5,121 nucleotides of DNA from an uncultured Holophagaceae bacterium. GTDB lineage: Bacteria > Acidobacteriota > Holophagae > Holophagales > Holophagaceae. Below the pieces are notes generated by a model. It saw only the letters and a list, made by a program, of their open reading frames with translations. It did no database searches and was not told where the DNA came from. Shown here piece by piece: positions 1-5,121 of the stretch (the first letter of the stretch is position 1; every line of letters begins with the position of its first letter). The stretch spans positions 1-5,121 of the forward strand of contig CAIXHJ010000466.1 in assembly GCA_903919165.1 (NCBI GenBank), in the 5' to 3' direction. Both the position numbers and the translations under genes were made by a program.

Positions 1-248
1 CCCTTCTGCCGATAGGGTTCCGTGCAGACGACGCCGACGGCGCCATTGCCGGTGCAGGCTCCAAGGTCGCCCTGATTGAAAGCCTGCACCGTCCTGGTCC
101 AGGTCCGGGTCTCGATGGTGGCCCCTTTGGGAAGGGGCACGGGGAAGTTCCTGCTGCGCTCATCGAAATGCAGGTGGCGCCCGAGGCGTCCCCCGTGCTT
201 CGAGGGATGTTCCGGGATCAAACCGATGTGATGGGATGGATTCGCCAC
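1..248 (-). CDS. Papain-like (C1 family) cysteine peptidase, N-terminal part, cut by window edge
   Basis: The frame opens at a GTG (bases 248-246) preceded at 6 nt by a perfect AAGGAGG, and stays open for 82 codons to the left edge. Near the visible C-terminal end is the motif QGDLGACTGN (residues 59-68). In papain-family enzymes the oxyanion-hole Gln and the nucleophilic Cys stand six residues apart in Q-G-x-x-G-[SA]-C; here these are Q59 and C65. Bacterial C1 peptidases often carry the variant 'QGxLGSCTGNA', which this resembles closely. The segment HFDERSRNF (27-35) resembles the pro-/N-terminal 'HDxRSxxF' region of the same proteins. No signal peptide is visible, so a cytoplasmic location or non-classical export is inferred. 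The catalytic His and Asn would lie outside the window, so activity cannot be judged. The gene is divergent from the pnt operon. Family assignment is fairly sure; substrate is unknown. Confidence 0.8.
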   Translation of the reverse strand, partial: MANPSHHIGLIPEHPSKHGGRLGRHLHFDERSRNFPVPLPKGATIETRTWTRTVQAFNQGDLGACTGNGAVGVVCTEPYRQK

Positions 249-254
249 GAGGGA

Positions 255-261
255 CCTCCTT
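255..261 (-). promoter_or_regulatory. Ribosome binding site of the C1 peptidase gene
   Basis: On the minus strand this reads AAGGAGG, with 6 nt (TCCCTC) before GTG at 248-246. It decides the start, because no in-frame ATG lies between this GTG and the catalytic motif. Confidence 0.75.
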
Positions 262-387
262 CGATGGGATTGGGTGGGATATTGGACCTGGCAACCGCTA
301 CGCTAACCGGTGCTGCGTCTCAAGGCAGAAAACGATTCAAGGAACCGGGGGGAAACCAGTGGACCAGGAGATCATAAAAAATCCACA

Positions 388-416
388 TTAAACAACTTAT
401 GTCGATCAATGATAAC
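388..416 (+). promoter_or_regulatory. Possible sigma70-type promoter of the pnt operon
   Basis: TTAAAC (388-393) and GATAAC (411-416) are separated by 17 bases in the most AT-rich stretch of the intergenic region, about 40 bases upstream of the pntAA start. Matches to TTGACA and TATAAT are only 3/6 and 4/6. Between the two boxes lies CTTAT-GTCG-ATCAA (396-409), which matches 8 of 10 conserved positions of the FNR/CRP-type palindrome TTGAT-N4-ATCAA. A site there would suggest repression, but a short degenerate match like this can arise by chance. Both proposals are inference. Confidence 0.3.
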
Positions 417-454
417 GTACCGGCGTTGCCGCGAATTTTCAATCCGAGGGCCCC

Positions 455-1606
455 ATGAAGATTGCCGTTCCCAGGGAGATCAGGGCGGAAGAGACCCGCG
501 TCGCACTGGATCCGGAGTCCTGCAAGAAACTGATCCTGCTTGGAATCGAGGTGGCCGTGGAAGCGGGCGCCGGGGCCTTGGCGCACTTCCCCGACCAGGC
601 CTACCTGGACGCGGGCACCAGCCTGGCGCCGGACGCGGCGTCGCTTCTGAACTCGGCTGACTTCGTGCTGAAAGTGAACGCCCCCCAGGCCCGGCCCGAC
701 GGAACCCACGAAGTCGATCTCATCCGGCCCGGTGCCATGCTGCTGGCCTCGCTCTTCCCCACGCGAAACCTGGACGCGATGAAGCGGATGGCGGAGCAGT
801 CGATCACGGCCTTCTCCACGGACTGCATCCCCCGCACCACCCGGGCCCAGGCCATGGACACGCTGTCGAGCCAGGCCAACATCATGGGCTACAAGGGCGT
901 GCTGATCGGCGCGATGGAGCTGCCCAAGTACTACCCCATGTTCATGACCGCCGCCGGCACGACGCTGCCGGCCAAGGTGTTCGTCATCGGCGCCGGCGTG
1001 GCGGGCCTGCAGGCCATCGCCACGGCCAAGCGGCTCGGGGCCAGCGTCACCGCCACCGATGTGCGGCCCGAGGTGAAGGAGCAGATCGAGTCCGTGGGCG
1101 GCAAGTACGTGGGCATCGACCTGAAGCAGGGCGCCTCCGCCGGTGGTGGCTACGCCACGGAGCTCTCCGCCGAGGACAAGGCCCTTCAAGCGAAACTGCT
1201 GGCCGATCACTGCGCCCAGGTGGACGTGGTCATCACCACGGCTCTCATCGGGGGCGTCTTCGCGCCCAAGCTGCTGGACGAGACCATCGTGAAGAGCATG
1301 AAGCCCGGTTCGGTCATCGTGGACCTCGGCTCGGATGGCGGCGGCAACTGCACCTTGTCGAAGCTGGGCACGACCGTGGTCGTGGGCGGCGTGAAGATCG
1401 TGGCGCCGCTCAACCTGCCGGCCACGGTGCCCACCCACGCCAGCATGCTCTTCTCGCGCAATCTGCTGAATTTCATGACGGCCTTCTGGGACAAGGAGGC
1501 CAAGGGCTTCAATCTGGACTGGGCTGACGACATCCTGAAGGGCTGCGCAGTCACCCACGAGGGGAAGGTGGTCCACGGGCCCACGCTGAAGGCGCTGCAG
1601 GGCTGA
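455..1606 (+). CDS. pntAA: NAD(P)+ transhydrogenase alpha-1 subunit (NAD(H)-binding domain I)
   Basis: This is the soluble cytoplasmic domain I of proton-translocating transhydrogenase, which binds NADH and passes hydride to NADP+ on PntB. The 383 residues match the roughly 384 of the Rhodospirillum rubrum subunit. The N-terminus (MKIAVPREIRAEETRVALDP) is typical of the AlaDH/PNT family and fixes the ATG start; a weak GAGGG lies 4 nt upstream. The NAD-contacting RQD loop is intact at R127, Q132 and D135, with S138 following. The Rossmann motif GAGVAG is at 179-184, and the acidic ribose-binding residue is D202 in TATDVRP. The mobile loop falls around GGY 231-233. The protein ends where the membrane domain would begin in the fused E. 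coli PntA, so this is the split form. One oddity: the normally conserved TALIPGxxAP segment reads TALIGGVFAP (262-271). It is the first gene of a three-gene operon, 18 bp before pntAB. Confidence 0.97.
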   Translation: MKIAVPREIRAEETRVALDPESCKKLILLGIEVAVEAGAGALAHFPDQAYLDAGTSLAPDAASLLNSADFVLKVNAPQARPDGTHEVDLIRPGAMLLASLFPTRNLDAMKRMAEQSITAFSTDCIPRTTRAQAMDTLSSQANIMGYKGVLIGAMELPKYYPMFMTAAGTTLPAKVFVIGAGVAGLQAIATAKRLGASVTATDVRPEVKEQIESVGGKYVGIDLKQGASAGGGYATELSAEDKALQAKLLADHCAQVDVVITTALIGGVFAPKLLDETIVKSMKPGSVIVDLGSDGGGNCTLSKLGTTVVVGGVKIVAPLNLPATVPTHASMLFSRNLLNFMTAFWDKEAKGFNLDWADDILKGCAVTHEGKVVHGPTLKALQG

Positions 1607-1609
1607 TCT

Positions 1610-1615
1610 AGGAGG
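1610..1615 (+). promoter_or_regulatory. Ribosome binding site of pntAB
   Basis: AGGAGG begins three bases after the pntAA stop. It lies 6 nt from GTG 1622 and 9 nt from ATG 1625, so both starts are possible. ATG is preferred as the commoner initiator at an acceptable spacing; the choice changes the protein by one residue. Confidence 0.7.
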
Positions 1616-1624
1616 AACGGCGTG

Positions 1625-1978
1625 ATGATTCTGACGGCACAATCCGAGACAGCGGTCCATGTGGCCGGGGGTGGACACGGGCAGCTCGACTACATGGGCG
1701 CCCTGTTCGTCTTCATGCTGGCCACCTTCATCGGCGTGATGGTGATCCAGCGCGTATCGCGCCTGCTGCACACGCCGCTCATGAGCATCACCAACGCCAT
1801 CTCCGCCATCGCGGTGGTGGGGGCACTCATCGTCTCCTCCGGGAAGAATTCTCCCGGCTACATCACCGCCCTGGGCCTGATAGCCATCTTCTGCTCCACC
1901 ACGAACATCGTCAGCGGCTTCCTCATCACGGACCGCATGCTGAAGATGTTCAAGAAGCAAGAAAAGGTGGCGAAGTGA
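1625..1978 (+). CDS. pntAB: NAD(P)+ transhydrogenase alpha-2 subunit (membrane)
   Basis: This small integral membrane subunit of 117 residues corresponds to the C-terminal membrane part of fused PntA and contributes helices to the proton-conducting domain II. Three hydrophobic segments are visible, at about residues 24-42, 52-70 and 79-101, the number expected for a split alpha-2 subunit. The segment LHTPLMSITNAIS (48-60), entering the second helix, is a hallmark of the family. The first 20 residues are polar and Gly/His-rich and the C-terminal tail is Lys-rich (KMFKKQEKVAK), consistent with a cytoplasmic end. A GTG at 1622, one codon upstream, is an alternative start. The stop overlaps the pntB start in GTGA, which suggests translational coupling and matched synthesis of the two membrane subunits. 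Confidence 0.96.
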   Translation: MILTAQSETAVHVAGGGHGQLDYMGALFVFMLATFIGVMVIQRVSRLLHTPLMSITNAISAIAVVGALIVSSGKNSPGYITALGLIAIFCSTTNIVSGFLITDRMLKMFKKQEKVAK

Positions 1979-3396
1979 GCGCCGAGAACCTCGTCCAGCT
2001 TCTCTACCTCGTCTCCACGGCGCTGTTCATCCTCTCGCTGCGGTGGATGAGCGATCCCGAGACGGCCCGCAAGGGCGTGTTCTCCGGCGTGGCCGCCATG
2101 CTCCTGGCCGTGGCCGGCACCCTGGCGGGCGTGATGGCCACGGGCGGCACCCACTACTGGTGGATCCTTGGCGCCTTCGCCCTAGGCTCGGCAGTGGGCT
2201 ATCCGCTGGCCCAGGTGCCCCTCACGGCGGTGCCCCAGCGGACCGCCCTCTCCCACGCCTTCGGCGGCCTGGCCGCGGGCCTGGTGGGCACGGCCAAGTT
2301 CTTCCTCTACTTCGGCCAGCGCAACGAGGCGGCCCTGGCCCCCTTCATCGTCGTGGCCCTGGTGGCGGAGATCCTGCTGGGCTTCCTGACCTTCACGGGT
2401 TCCCTCCTGGCCGCAGGCAAGCTACAGGAACTGAAGTGGATCCCCCAGCGGCCCGTCACCTACCCCATGCAGAACGCGAGCAACCTCGCCCTCTTCGCGT
2501 TGGCGCTGGTCCTGGGCGTGGCGCTGGTGCTGCACCCGCTGGCCCCCTGGGCGCCCTGGGCCTTCGGCGGCATCATCCTGCTTTCGCTCGCCTTTGGCGT
2601 GTTGCTGATCATTCCCATCGGCGGCGCGGACATGCCCACGGTGATCTCCATCCTCAACGCCTACGCGGGCCTCTCCGCCGTGGCCATGGGCTTCGTGCTG
2701 AACAACAAGTTGCTCATCACGGCCGGCGCCCTGGACGGCAGCTCGGGCCTGATCCTGTCCGTCATCATGTGCAGGGCCATGAACCGTTCCTTCTTCAACG
2801 TGCTGTTCGGCGCCTTTGGGCAGACCACGACGACCAGTGTCGAGGGCGAGCAGAAGACCTACAAATCGGACACCATCGAGAGCGCCGCCCAGGTCCTGGA
2901 GCAGGCGGACCTGGTGGTCATCGTGCCGGGCTACGGCATGGCCGTGGCCCAGGCCCAGCACAAGGTCCGTGAGGTCTACGATCTGCTGAAGAAGCGGGGC
3001 GTCACGGTGAAGTTTGCCATCCACCCCGTGGCGGGCCGCATGCCCGGCCACATGAACGTGCTGCTGGCCGAGGCGGAGATCCCCTACGACGACCTGGTGG
3101 AGATGGACGAAATCAACGGCGACATGCCCCAGGCGGACGTGGCGCTGGTCATCGGCGCCAACGATGTGGTGAACCCCGCGGCGCGCTCAGACAAGAACAG
3201 CCCCATCTACGGCATGCCCATCATCGATGCCGACAAGGCCAAAACCGTCTACGCCATCAAGCGCTCGAAGAACCCTGGTTTCGCCGGCATTGACAACGAG
3301 CTCTACTTCCTCGACAAGACCTTCATGCTCTTCGGCGACGCCAAAAACGTGATGGGAGAACTGGCGCGGAAGCTGGCGGGCGACAGCGGCCACTGA
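1975..3396 (+). CDS. pntB: NAD(P)+ transhydrogenase beta subunit (membrane domain II plus NADP(H)-binding domain III)
   Basis: PntB binds NADP(H) and couples hydride transfer to proton movement across the inner membrane. At 473 residues it is close to the family norm of about 460. About nine hydrophobic segments fill residues 5-265. Residues equivalent to the functionally important E. coli beta-His91, Asp213 and Asn222 are present as H94 (in LSHAFGGLA), D219 (GGADMP) and N228 (ILNAYAG). MCRAMNRSF (265-273) closes the membrane domain. Domain III begins near residue 295 and contains GYGMAVAQAQ (319-328), GRMPGHMNVLLAEA (354-367), GANDVVNPAA (394-403) and the NADP-phosphate-binding KRS (429-431), all near-canonical. 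The usual KRSM reads KRSK here, a minor change. The GTG start overlaps the pntAB stop by 4 bases, with a weak AAGGTGG 4 nt upstream. The gene completes the enzyme, and no plus-strand intrinsic terminator with a T-tract follows it. Confidence 0.97.
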   Translation: MSAENLVQLLYLVSTALFILSLRWMSDPETARKGVFSGVAAMLLAVAGTLAGVMATGGTHYWWILGAFALGSAVGYPLAQVPLTAVPQRTALSHAFGGLAAGLVGTAKFFLYFGQRNEAALAPFIVVALVAEILLGFLTFTGSLLAAGKLQELKWIPQRPVTYPMQNASNLALFALALVLGVALVLHPLAPWAPWAFGGIILLSLAFGVLLIIPIGGADMPTVISILNAYAGLSAVAMGFVLNNKLLITAGALDGSSGLILSVIMCRAMNRSFFNVLFGAFGQTTTTSVEGEQKTYKSDTIESAAQVLEQADLVVIVPGYGMAVAQAQHKVREVYDLLKKRGVTVKFAIHPVAGRMPGHMNVLLAEAEIPYDDLVEMDEINGDMPQADVALVIGANDVVNPAARSDKNSPIYGMPIIDADKAKTVYAIKRSKNPGFAGIDNELYFLDKTFMLFGDAKNVMGELARKLAGDSGH

Positions 3397-3421
3397 GCCT
3401 TCCTGCCCCCATTTGAAAGAC

Positions 3422-3665
3422 TCACCAGTCCTTGATCTTCAGGAACCAGAAGCAGTGGAAGCCCGCCACAGGCAGGTCCCTGCAGAAAGTTCCGTAGGAG
3501 TAGGCGAAATTGGAATCGCCCCGCCCCAGTGCTGTGAATACGGGCTCCTTCGACGGTGCGGCCGGGGGCTGGAACATTCAGGTTCTGGGCGAGGGTGGGG
3601 GGTGCTCCGGCAAGAAGCAGGAGGCGGAACTAGACGGTCTTCAGAATCTGGAATATCCCGTTCAT
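3422..3665 (-). pseudogene. Degraded gene for a small, probably exported protein
   Basis: AAGGAG (minus strand, 3680-3675) is followed at 9 nt by ATG 3665, giving MNGIFQILKTV and then an in-frame TAG (3632-3630). Beyond the TAG the same frame reads FRLLLLAGAPPTLAQ, which looks like the core and cleavage region of a signal peptide, and continues NLNVPAP. From about 3565 coding character moves to another frame, ending RDLPVAGFHCFWFLKIKDW and TGA (3424-3422), with codons rich in G/C at third positions. Removing one C from the C5 tract (G5 on plus, 3564-3568) joins the frames smoothly as NVPAP-AAPSKEPVFTALG. The reconstructed product would be about 80 residues with an aromatic, two-Cys C-terminus. 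I do not recognise the family. Alternatives are sequencing errors, or an intact 51-codon ORF from ATG 3577, which lacks a ribosome binding site and is preceded directly by TGA. That it once coded is moderately well supported. Confidence 0.55.
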
Positions 3666-3674
3666 CTGTCCCTA

Positions 3675-3680
3675 CTCCTT
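3675..3680 (-). promoter_or_regulatory. Ribosome binding site of the degraded small gene
   Basis: AAGGAG on the minus strand, 9 nt before ATG 3665. Its presence supports a former real start here. It lies 54 bases beyond the ompA-family stop, so the gene may once have been the third of that transcription unit. Confidence 0.45.
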
Positions 3681-3691
3681 CCTGTTGCCAG

Positions 3692-3710
3692 GGACCGCCT
3701 CCTTCGGTCC
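3692..3710. terminator. GC-rich hairpin between the convergent units (possible terminator, no T-tract)
   Basis: GGACCG (3692-3697) pairs perfectly with CGGTCC (3705-3710) around a 7-base loop. Read on the minus strand, the loop is AAGGAGG, a Shine-Dalgarno-like sequence, but no start codon follows at a usable distance. Neither strand has a T-run after the stem, so a classical intrinsic terminator is not shown. Confidence 0.25.
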
Positions 3711-3716
3711 AGGAAC

Positions 3717-3733
3717 CCTGCCTGCGGGGCAGG
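3717..3733 (-). terminator. Hairpin directly after the OmpA-family stop (possible terminator, no T-tract)
   Basis: CCTGCC (3717-3722) pairs with GGCAGG (3728-3733) around TGCGG, immediately beyond the TAG stop at 3736-3734. Position favours a role in 3'-end formation or mRNA protection for the minus-strand unit. There is no downstream U-tract on either strand, so the call rests on position and stem strength only. Confidence 0.3.
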
Positions 3734-4558
3734 CTATTCCTTCACCAATTCCACGCGCCGGTTCTTGGCCTTGCCCTCCTCGGTTTCATTGCTGGCCACG
3801 GGCGCAAGGGGTCCCACGCCGTAGCCCTTCAGTCGGGCGGCGGCGATGCCGTGCTGGGAGACCAGGGCCTGGACCACGGCCTCGCCGCGGGCCTGGGACA
3901 GTCTCATGTTGGCGTCCAGGGAGCCGGTCATGTCGGTGTGGCCGACCACTTTGAGCTTCAGGCCCGGGTCCTTCTTCATCAGCTTACCGATCTCCTCGAG
4001 GGCGGGCTTGGAATCGGGCTTCACCTCGGACTTGTTGGTGTCGAAGAAGATGCCGTACACCGCCACATGGCCCGTGGACTTGAGGTCGCCGCCCATGGCG
4101 GCCGCATCGGCGACGATGAACTGCTGCATCCCCTTCTTCTCCACGATGCGCAACCAGATTGCGCCATTGCCCCGCTCGGCCTCCACCCAGACTTCCTGGC
4201 CATCCTTCGTGATCTTCCCGTTCACCCAGTAGTTCGCCTGGGTATTGAGCACTTTCCCCCCGGCCGAGAGGATGGCGTTCTCATAGTTCCGCAGGACCGC
4301 CACGGCGGAGGGTTCATCCTTCCGGTTGGCGATGCCGTAGGCGATGAAGGTGAATTTCCCCTCGACGGGCATCTTCTCCCGGGCATTGGGGGTCTTGAAC
4401 TCGTACCTCCCGAATTCCTCGGTCTTGCAGTCCCGGATCGTGTAGCCCGGCATGCGCGTCGGGAAGAGAGGGTGGTCCTTGCACCCGCCCTTGTCGGCCT
4501 GGGCGAAGGCCGGGAAAGCGCATAGAAGCGCGGTGAAGAGGAGGGCGAGGCGGTTCAT
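3734..4558 (-). CDS. Exported OmpA-family protein (peptidoglycan-binding C-terminal domain)
   Basis: The 274-residue product starts with a signal peptide: MNR, a hydrophobic core, and a likely cut after AFA (about residue 19). The C-terminal domain, about 165-274, is OmpA/MotB-like, with IFFDTNKSEVKPDS, GHTDMTGSLDANMRLSQARG (207-225+) and a closing NRRVEL (266-271). D209 in GHTD and R224 correspond to the residues that grip diaminopimelate in peptidoglycan. The middle region (about 26-160) has no beta-barrel repeat pattern. Its opening, KDHPLFPTRMPGYTI, resembles OmpA-family proteins that carry a soluble N-terminal domain, possibly of the DUF4892 type; I am not certain of that name. C26 and C44 could form a disulfide. 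Inferred role: periplasmic or outer-membrane anchoring to the cell wall. ATG 4558 has AAGGAG 5 nt upstream. It follows the probable lipoprotein gene by 41 bp, suggesting co-transcription. Confidence 0.9.
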   Translation of the reverse strand: MNRLALLFTALLCAFPAFAQADKGGCKDHPLFPTRMPGYTIRDCKTEEFGRYEFKTPNAREKMPVEGKFTFIAYGIANRKDEPSAVAVLRNYENAILSAGGKVLNTQANYWVNGKITKDGQEVWVEAERGNGAIWLRIVEKKGMQQFIVADAAAMGGDLKSTGHVAVYGIFFDTNKSEVKPDSKPALEEIGKLMKKDPGLKLKVVGHTDMTGSLDANMRLSQARGEAVVQALVSQHGIAAARLKGYGVGPLAPVASNETEEGKAKNRRVELVKE

Positions 4559-4599
4559 GGGGACTCCTTGGTGGTCCGGGTGAGGGATAGGGCTTTCGG

Positions 4600-5121
4600 C
4601 TATTTTTTCTTGCCCAGGGCGACGCCCAGCATCTCGTCCTGGAGCTTCTCAAGCTCCGGCAGGCGCTTCTCCAGCACCGCCAGGACCGAGGGGCCGTACT
4701 TCGCGCTGAACTCCTCCCGGGCCTTCTTCTTCATCTCGCCATCACCCATGGTGGCGCCAGGCGTGTAGGTGGAGACGACCTTCGCGATCTCCATCGCCTC
4801 GGATCTCGTGAGCCCTGATTTGGCTAGGGCAGAGGCCTCGGTGTCGGCGATCTTCTTGATGCGCTCGTCCTTGGACAGCTCCTTCTCGAAGCCCTTCTGG
4901 CTGCCCCCGGACTTGTTGAAGGCCCCCATCGCGGCCCCCATGACCAGATCCGTCACGGTGTTCATCTCCCGCTGGTAGACGACGTAGCGGGTGAGCTTGT
5001 CGTCCGTAAGCAGATCCTTTGGCGCAAGTGAGCTTCCCTGGGGTTGGGGTGCCTCAGCCAGCTGCCGGGCCGCGGCCACCTCTGGAGGGACCTCCGATTT
5101 TCGACCGCAGGCGGTCCCGAA
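4600..5121 (-). CDS. Probable lipoprotein of unknown function, N-terminus cut by window edge
   Basis: The minus-strand frame is open from the right edge to TAG (4602-4600), giving at least 173 residues. The first visible residues are FGTACGRKSEVPPE. A Cys after small residues, followed by a polar and Pro-rich linker, looks like a lipobox and the start of a mature lipoprotein, although the -3 residue is Gly rather than the usual Leu. An internal GTG at 5079 would give 159 residues, but its nearest Shine-Dalgarno-like GGAGG is 11 nt away and the frame continues upstream, so I prefer a longer partial gene. The rest is mostly predicted helix, charged and rich in Lys/Glu/Ala, with YVVYQREMNTVTDLV near the middle-front and GKKK at the end. 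I recognise no catalytic motif or named domain. Its position directly before the exported OmpA-family gene fits an envelope role. Confidence 0.72.
   Translation of the reverse strand, partial: FGTACGRKSEVPPEVAAARQLAEAPQPQGSSLAPKDLLTDDKLTRYVVYQREMNTVTDLVMGAAMGAFNKSGGSQKGFEKELSKDERIKKIADTEASALAKSGLTRSEAMEIAKVVSTYTPGATMGDGEMKKKAREEFSAKYGPSVLAVLEKRLPELEKLQDEMLGVALGKKK

Larger units (their letters stand above)
249..454. other. Divergent intergenic region between the C1 peptidase gene and pntAA
   Basis: These 206 bases hold the peptidase ribosome binding site at the left end, the possible pnt promoter at 388-416, and the weak GAGGG (446-450) before pntAA. A short inverted repeat AACG-N6-CGTT (414-427) overlaps the proposed -10 box. 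For the leftward gene I found no pair of boxes with convincing spacing. I saw no RNA gene. Confidence 0.5.

Noticed and set aside
320..1960. A 546-codon open frame antisense to pntAA and pntAB
   Set aside because: Its product is low-complexity (His-, Gly-, Arg- and Gln-rich) as expected from the reverse strand of GC-rich codons, it has no family motif, and the plus-strand genes are certain by homology.
2043..2972. A 309-codon frame overlapping pntB on the same strand
   Set aside because: It is Arg/Gly/Pro-rich out-of-frame translation of pntB, without any recognisable motif.
455..3396. The split pntAA/pntAB/pntB arrangement as a novel system
   Set aside because: The three-subunit form is well known from Rhodospirillum and Thermus; only the altered TALIPG motif is unusual.
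3413..4525. A 370-codon plus-strand open frame opposite the OmpA-family gene
   Set aside because: The minus strand carries a signal peptide, a clear OmpA-like domain and a well-placed ribosome binding site; the plus frame shows Gly/His/Leu-rich antisense composition only.
4588..4608. Plus-strand ATAG...CTAT followed by TTTTTT, resembling an intrinsic terminator
   Set aside because: The stem is only 4 bp with a 9-base loop, no plus-strand gene ends nearby, and the T-run is the complement of the AAG-AAA-AAA codons ending the minus-strand lipoprotein gene.
5085..5095. 11-base GAGGGACCTCC also found at 249-259 (shared direct repeat)
   Set aside because: Both copies centre on a Shine-Dalgarno-like sequence, there is no flanking similarity and no target-site pattern; chance or shared GC-rich composition explains it.
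5100..5121. Inverted repeat around ACCGC-AG-GCGGT at the right edge
   Set aside because: The loop is only two bases and the sequence lies in the open coding frame of the lipoprotein gene.

Overview
The window is GC-rich bacterial DNA with strong G/C preference at third codon positions. It holds one complete operon for a proton-translocating NAD(P)+ transhydrogenase, flanked by unrelated genes on the other strand. The peptidoglycan-binding OmpA-type domain and a probable lipoprotein point to a diderm (Gram-negative-type) bacterium. The three-gene split of the transhydrogenase (soluble alpha-1, small membrane alpha-2, beta) is the layout known from Rhodospirillum and Thermus, and also occurs in Acidobacteriota and other phyla. 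A Holophagae-like acidobacterium (Geothrix/Holophaga type) would fit, but that is an impression, not a demonstration.

Layout. Bases 1-248, minus strand: 5' end of a papain-like (C1 family) cysteine peptidase gene that starts at a GTG and runs off the left edge; the oxyanion-hole Gln and catalytic Cys are inside the window. Bases 249-454: a divergent intergenic region with a possible promoter for the operon. Bases 455-3396, plus strand: pntAA, pntAB and pntB, tightly spaced (18 bp gap, then a 4 bp overlap). Bases 3397-3733: no intact gene, but not empty. On the minus strand there is a degraded small gene for a probably exported protein (one in-frame TAG and one apparent 1-base shift), plus two adjacent GC-rich hairpins just after the next gene's stop. 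Bases 3734-4558, minus strand: an exported OmpA-family protein. Bases 4600-5121, minus strand: most of a probable lipoprotein of unknown function, cut by the right edge.

How they work together. PntAA (NAD(H)-binding domain I), PntAB (membrane helices) and PntB (rest of the membrane domain plus NADP(H)-binding domain III) form one inner-membrane enzyme that uses the proton-motive force to drive hydride transfer from NADH to NADP+. The lipoprotein and OmpA-family genes are 41 bp apart on the same strand and probably form a separate cell-envelope transcription unit that converges on the pnt operon.

I found no RNA genes, mobile elements or CRISPR arrays, and no clearly novel multi-gene system. 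The points most worth a second look are the degraded small gene at 3422-3665 and the altered, normally Pro-containing motif in PntAA.
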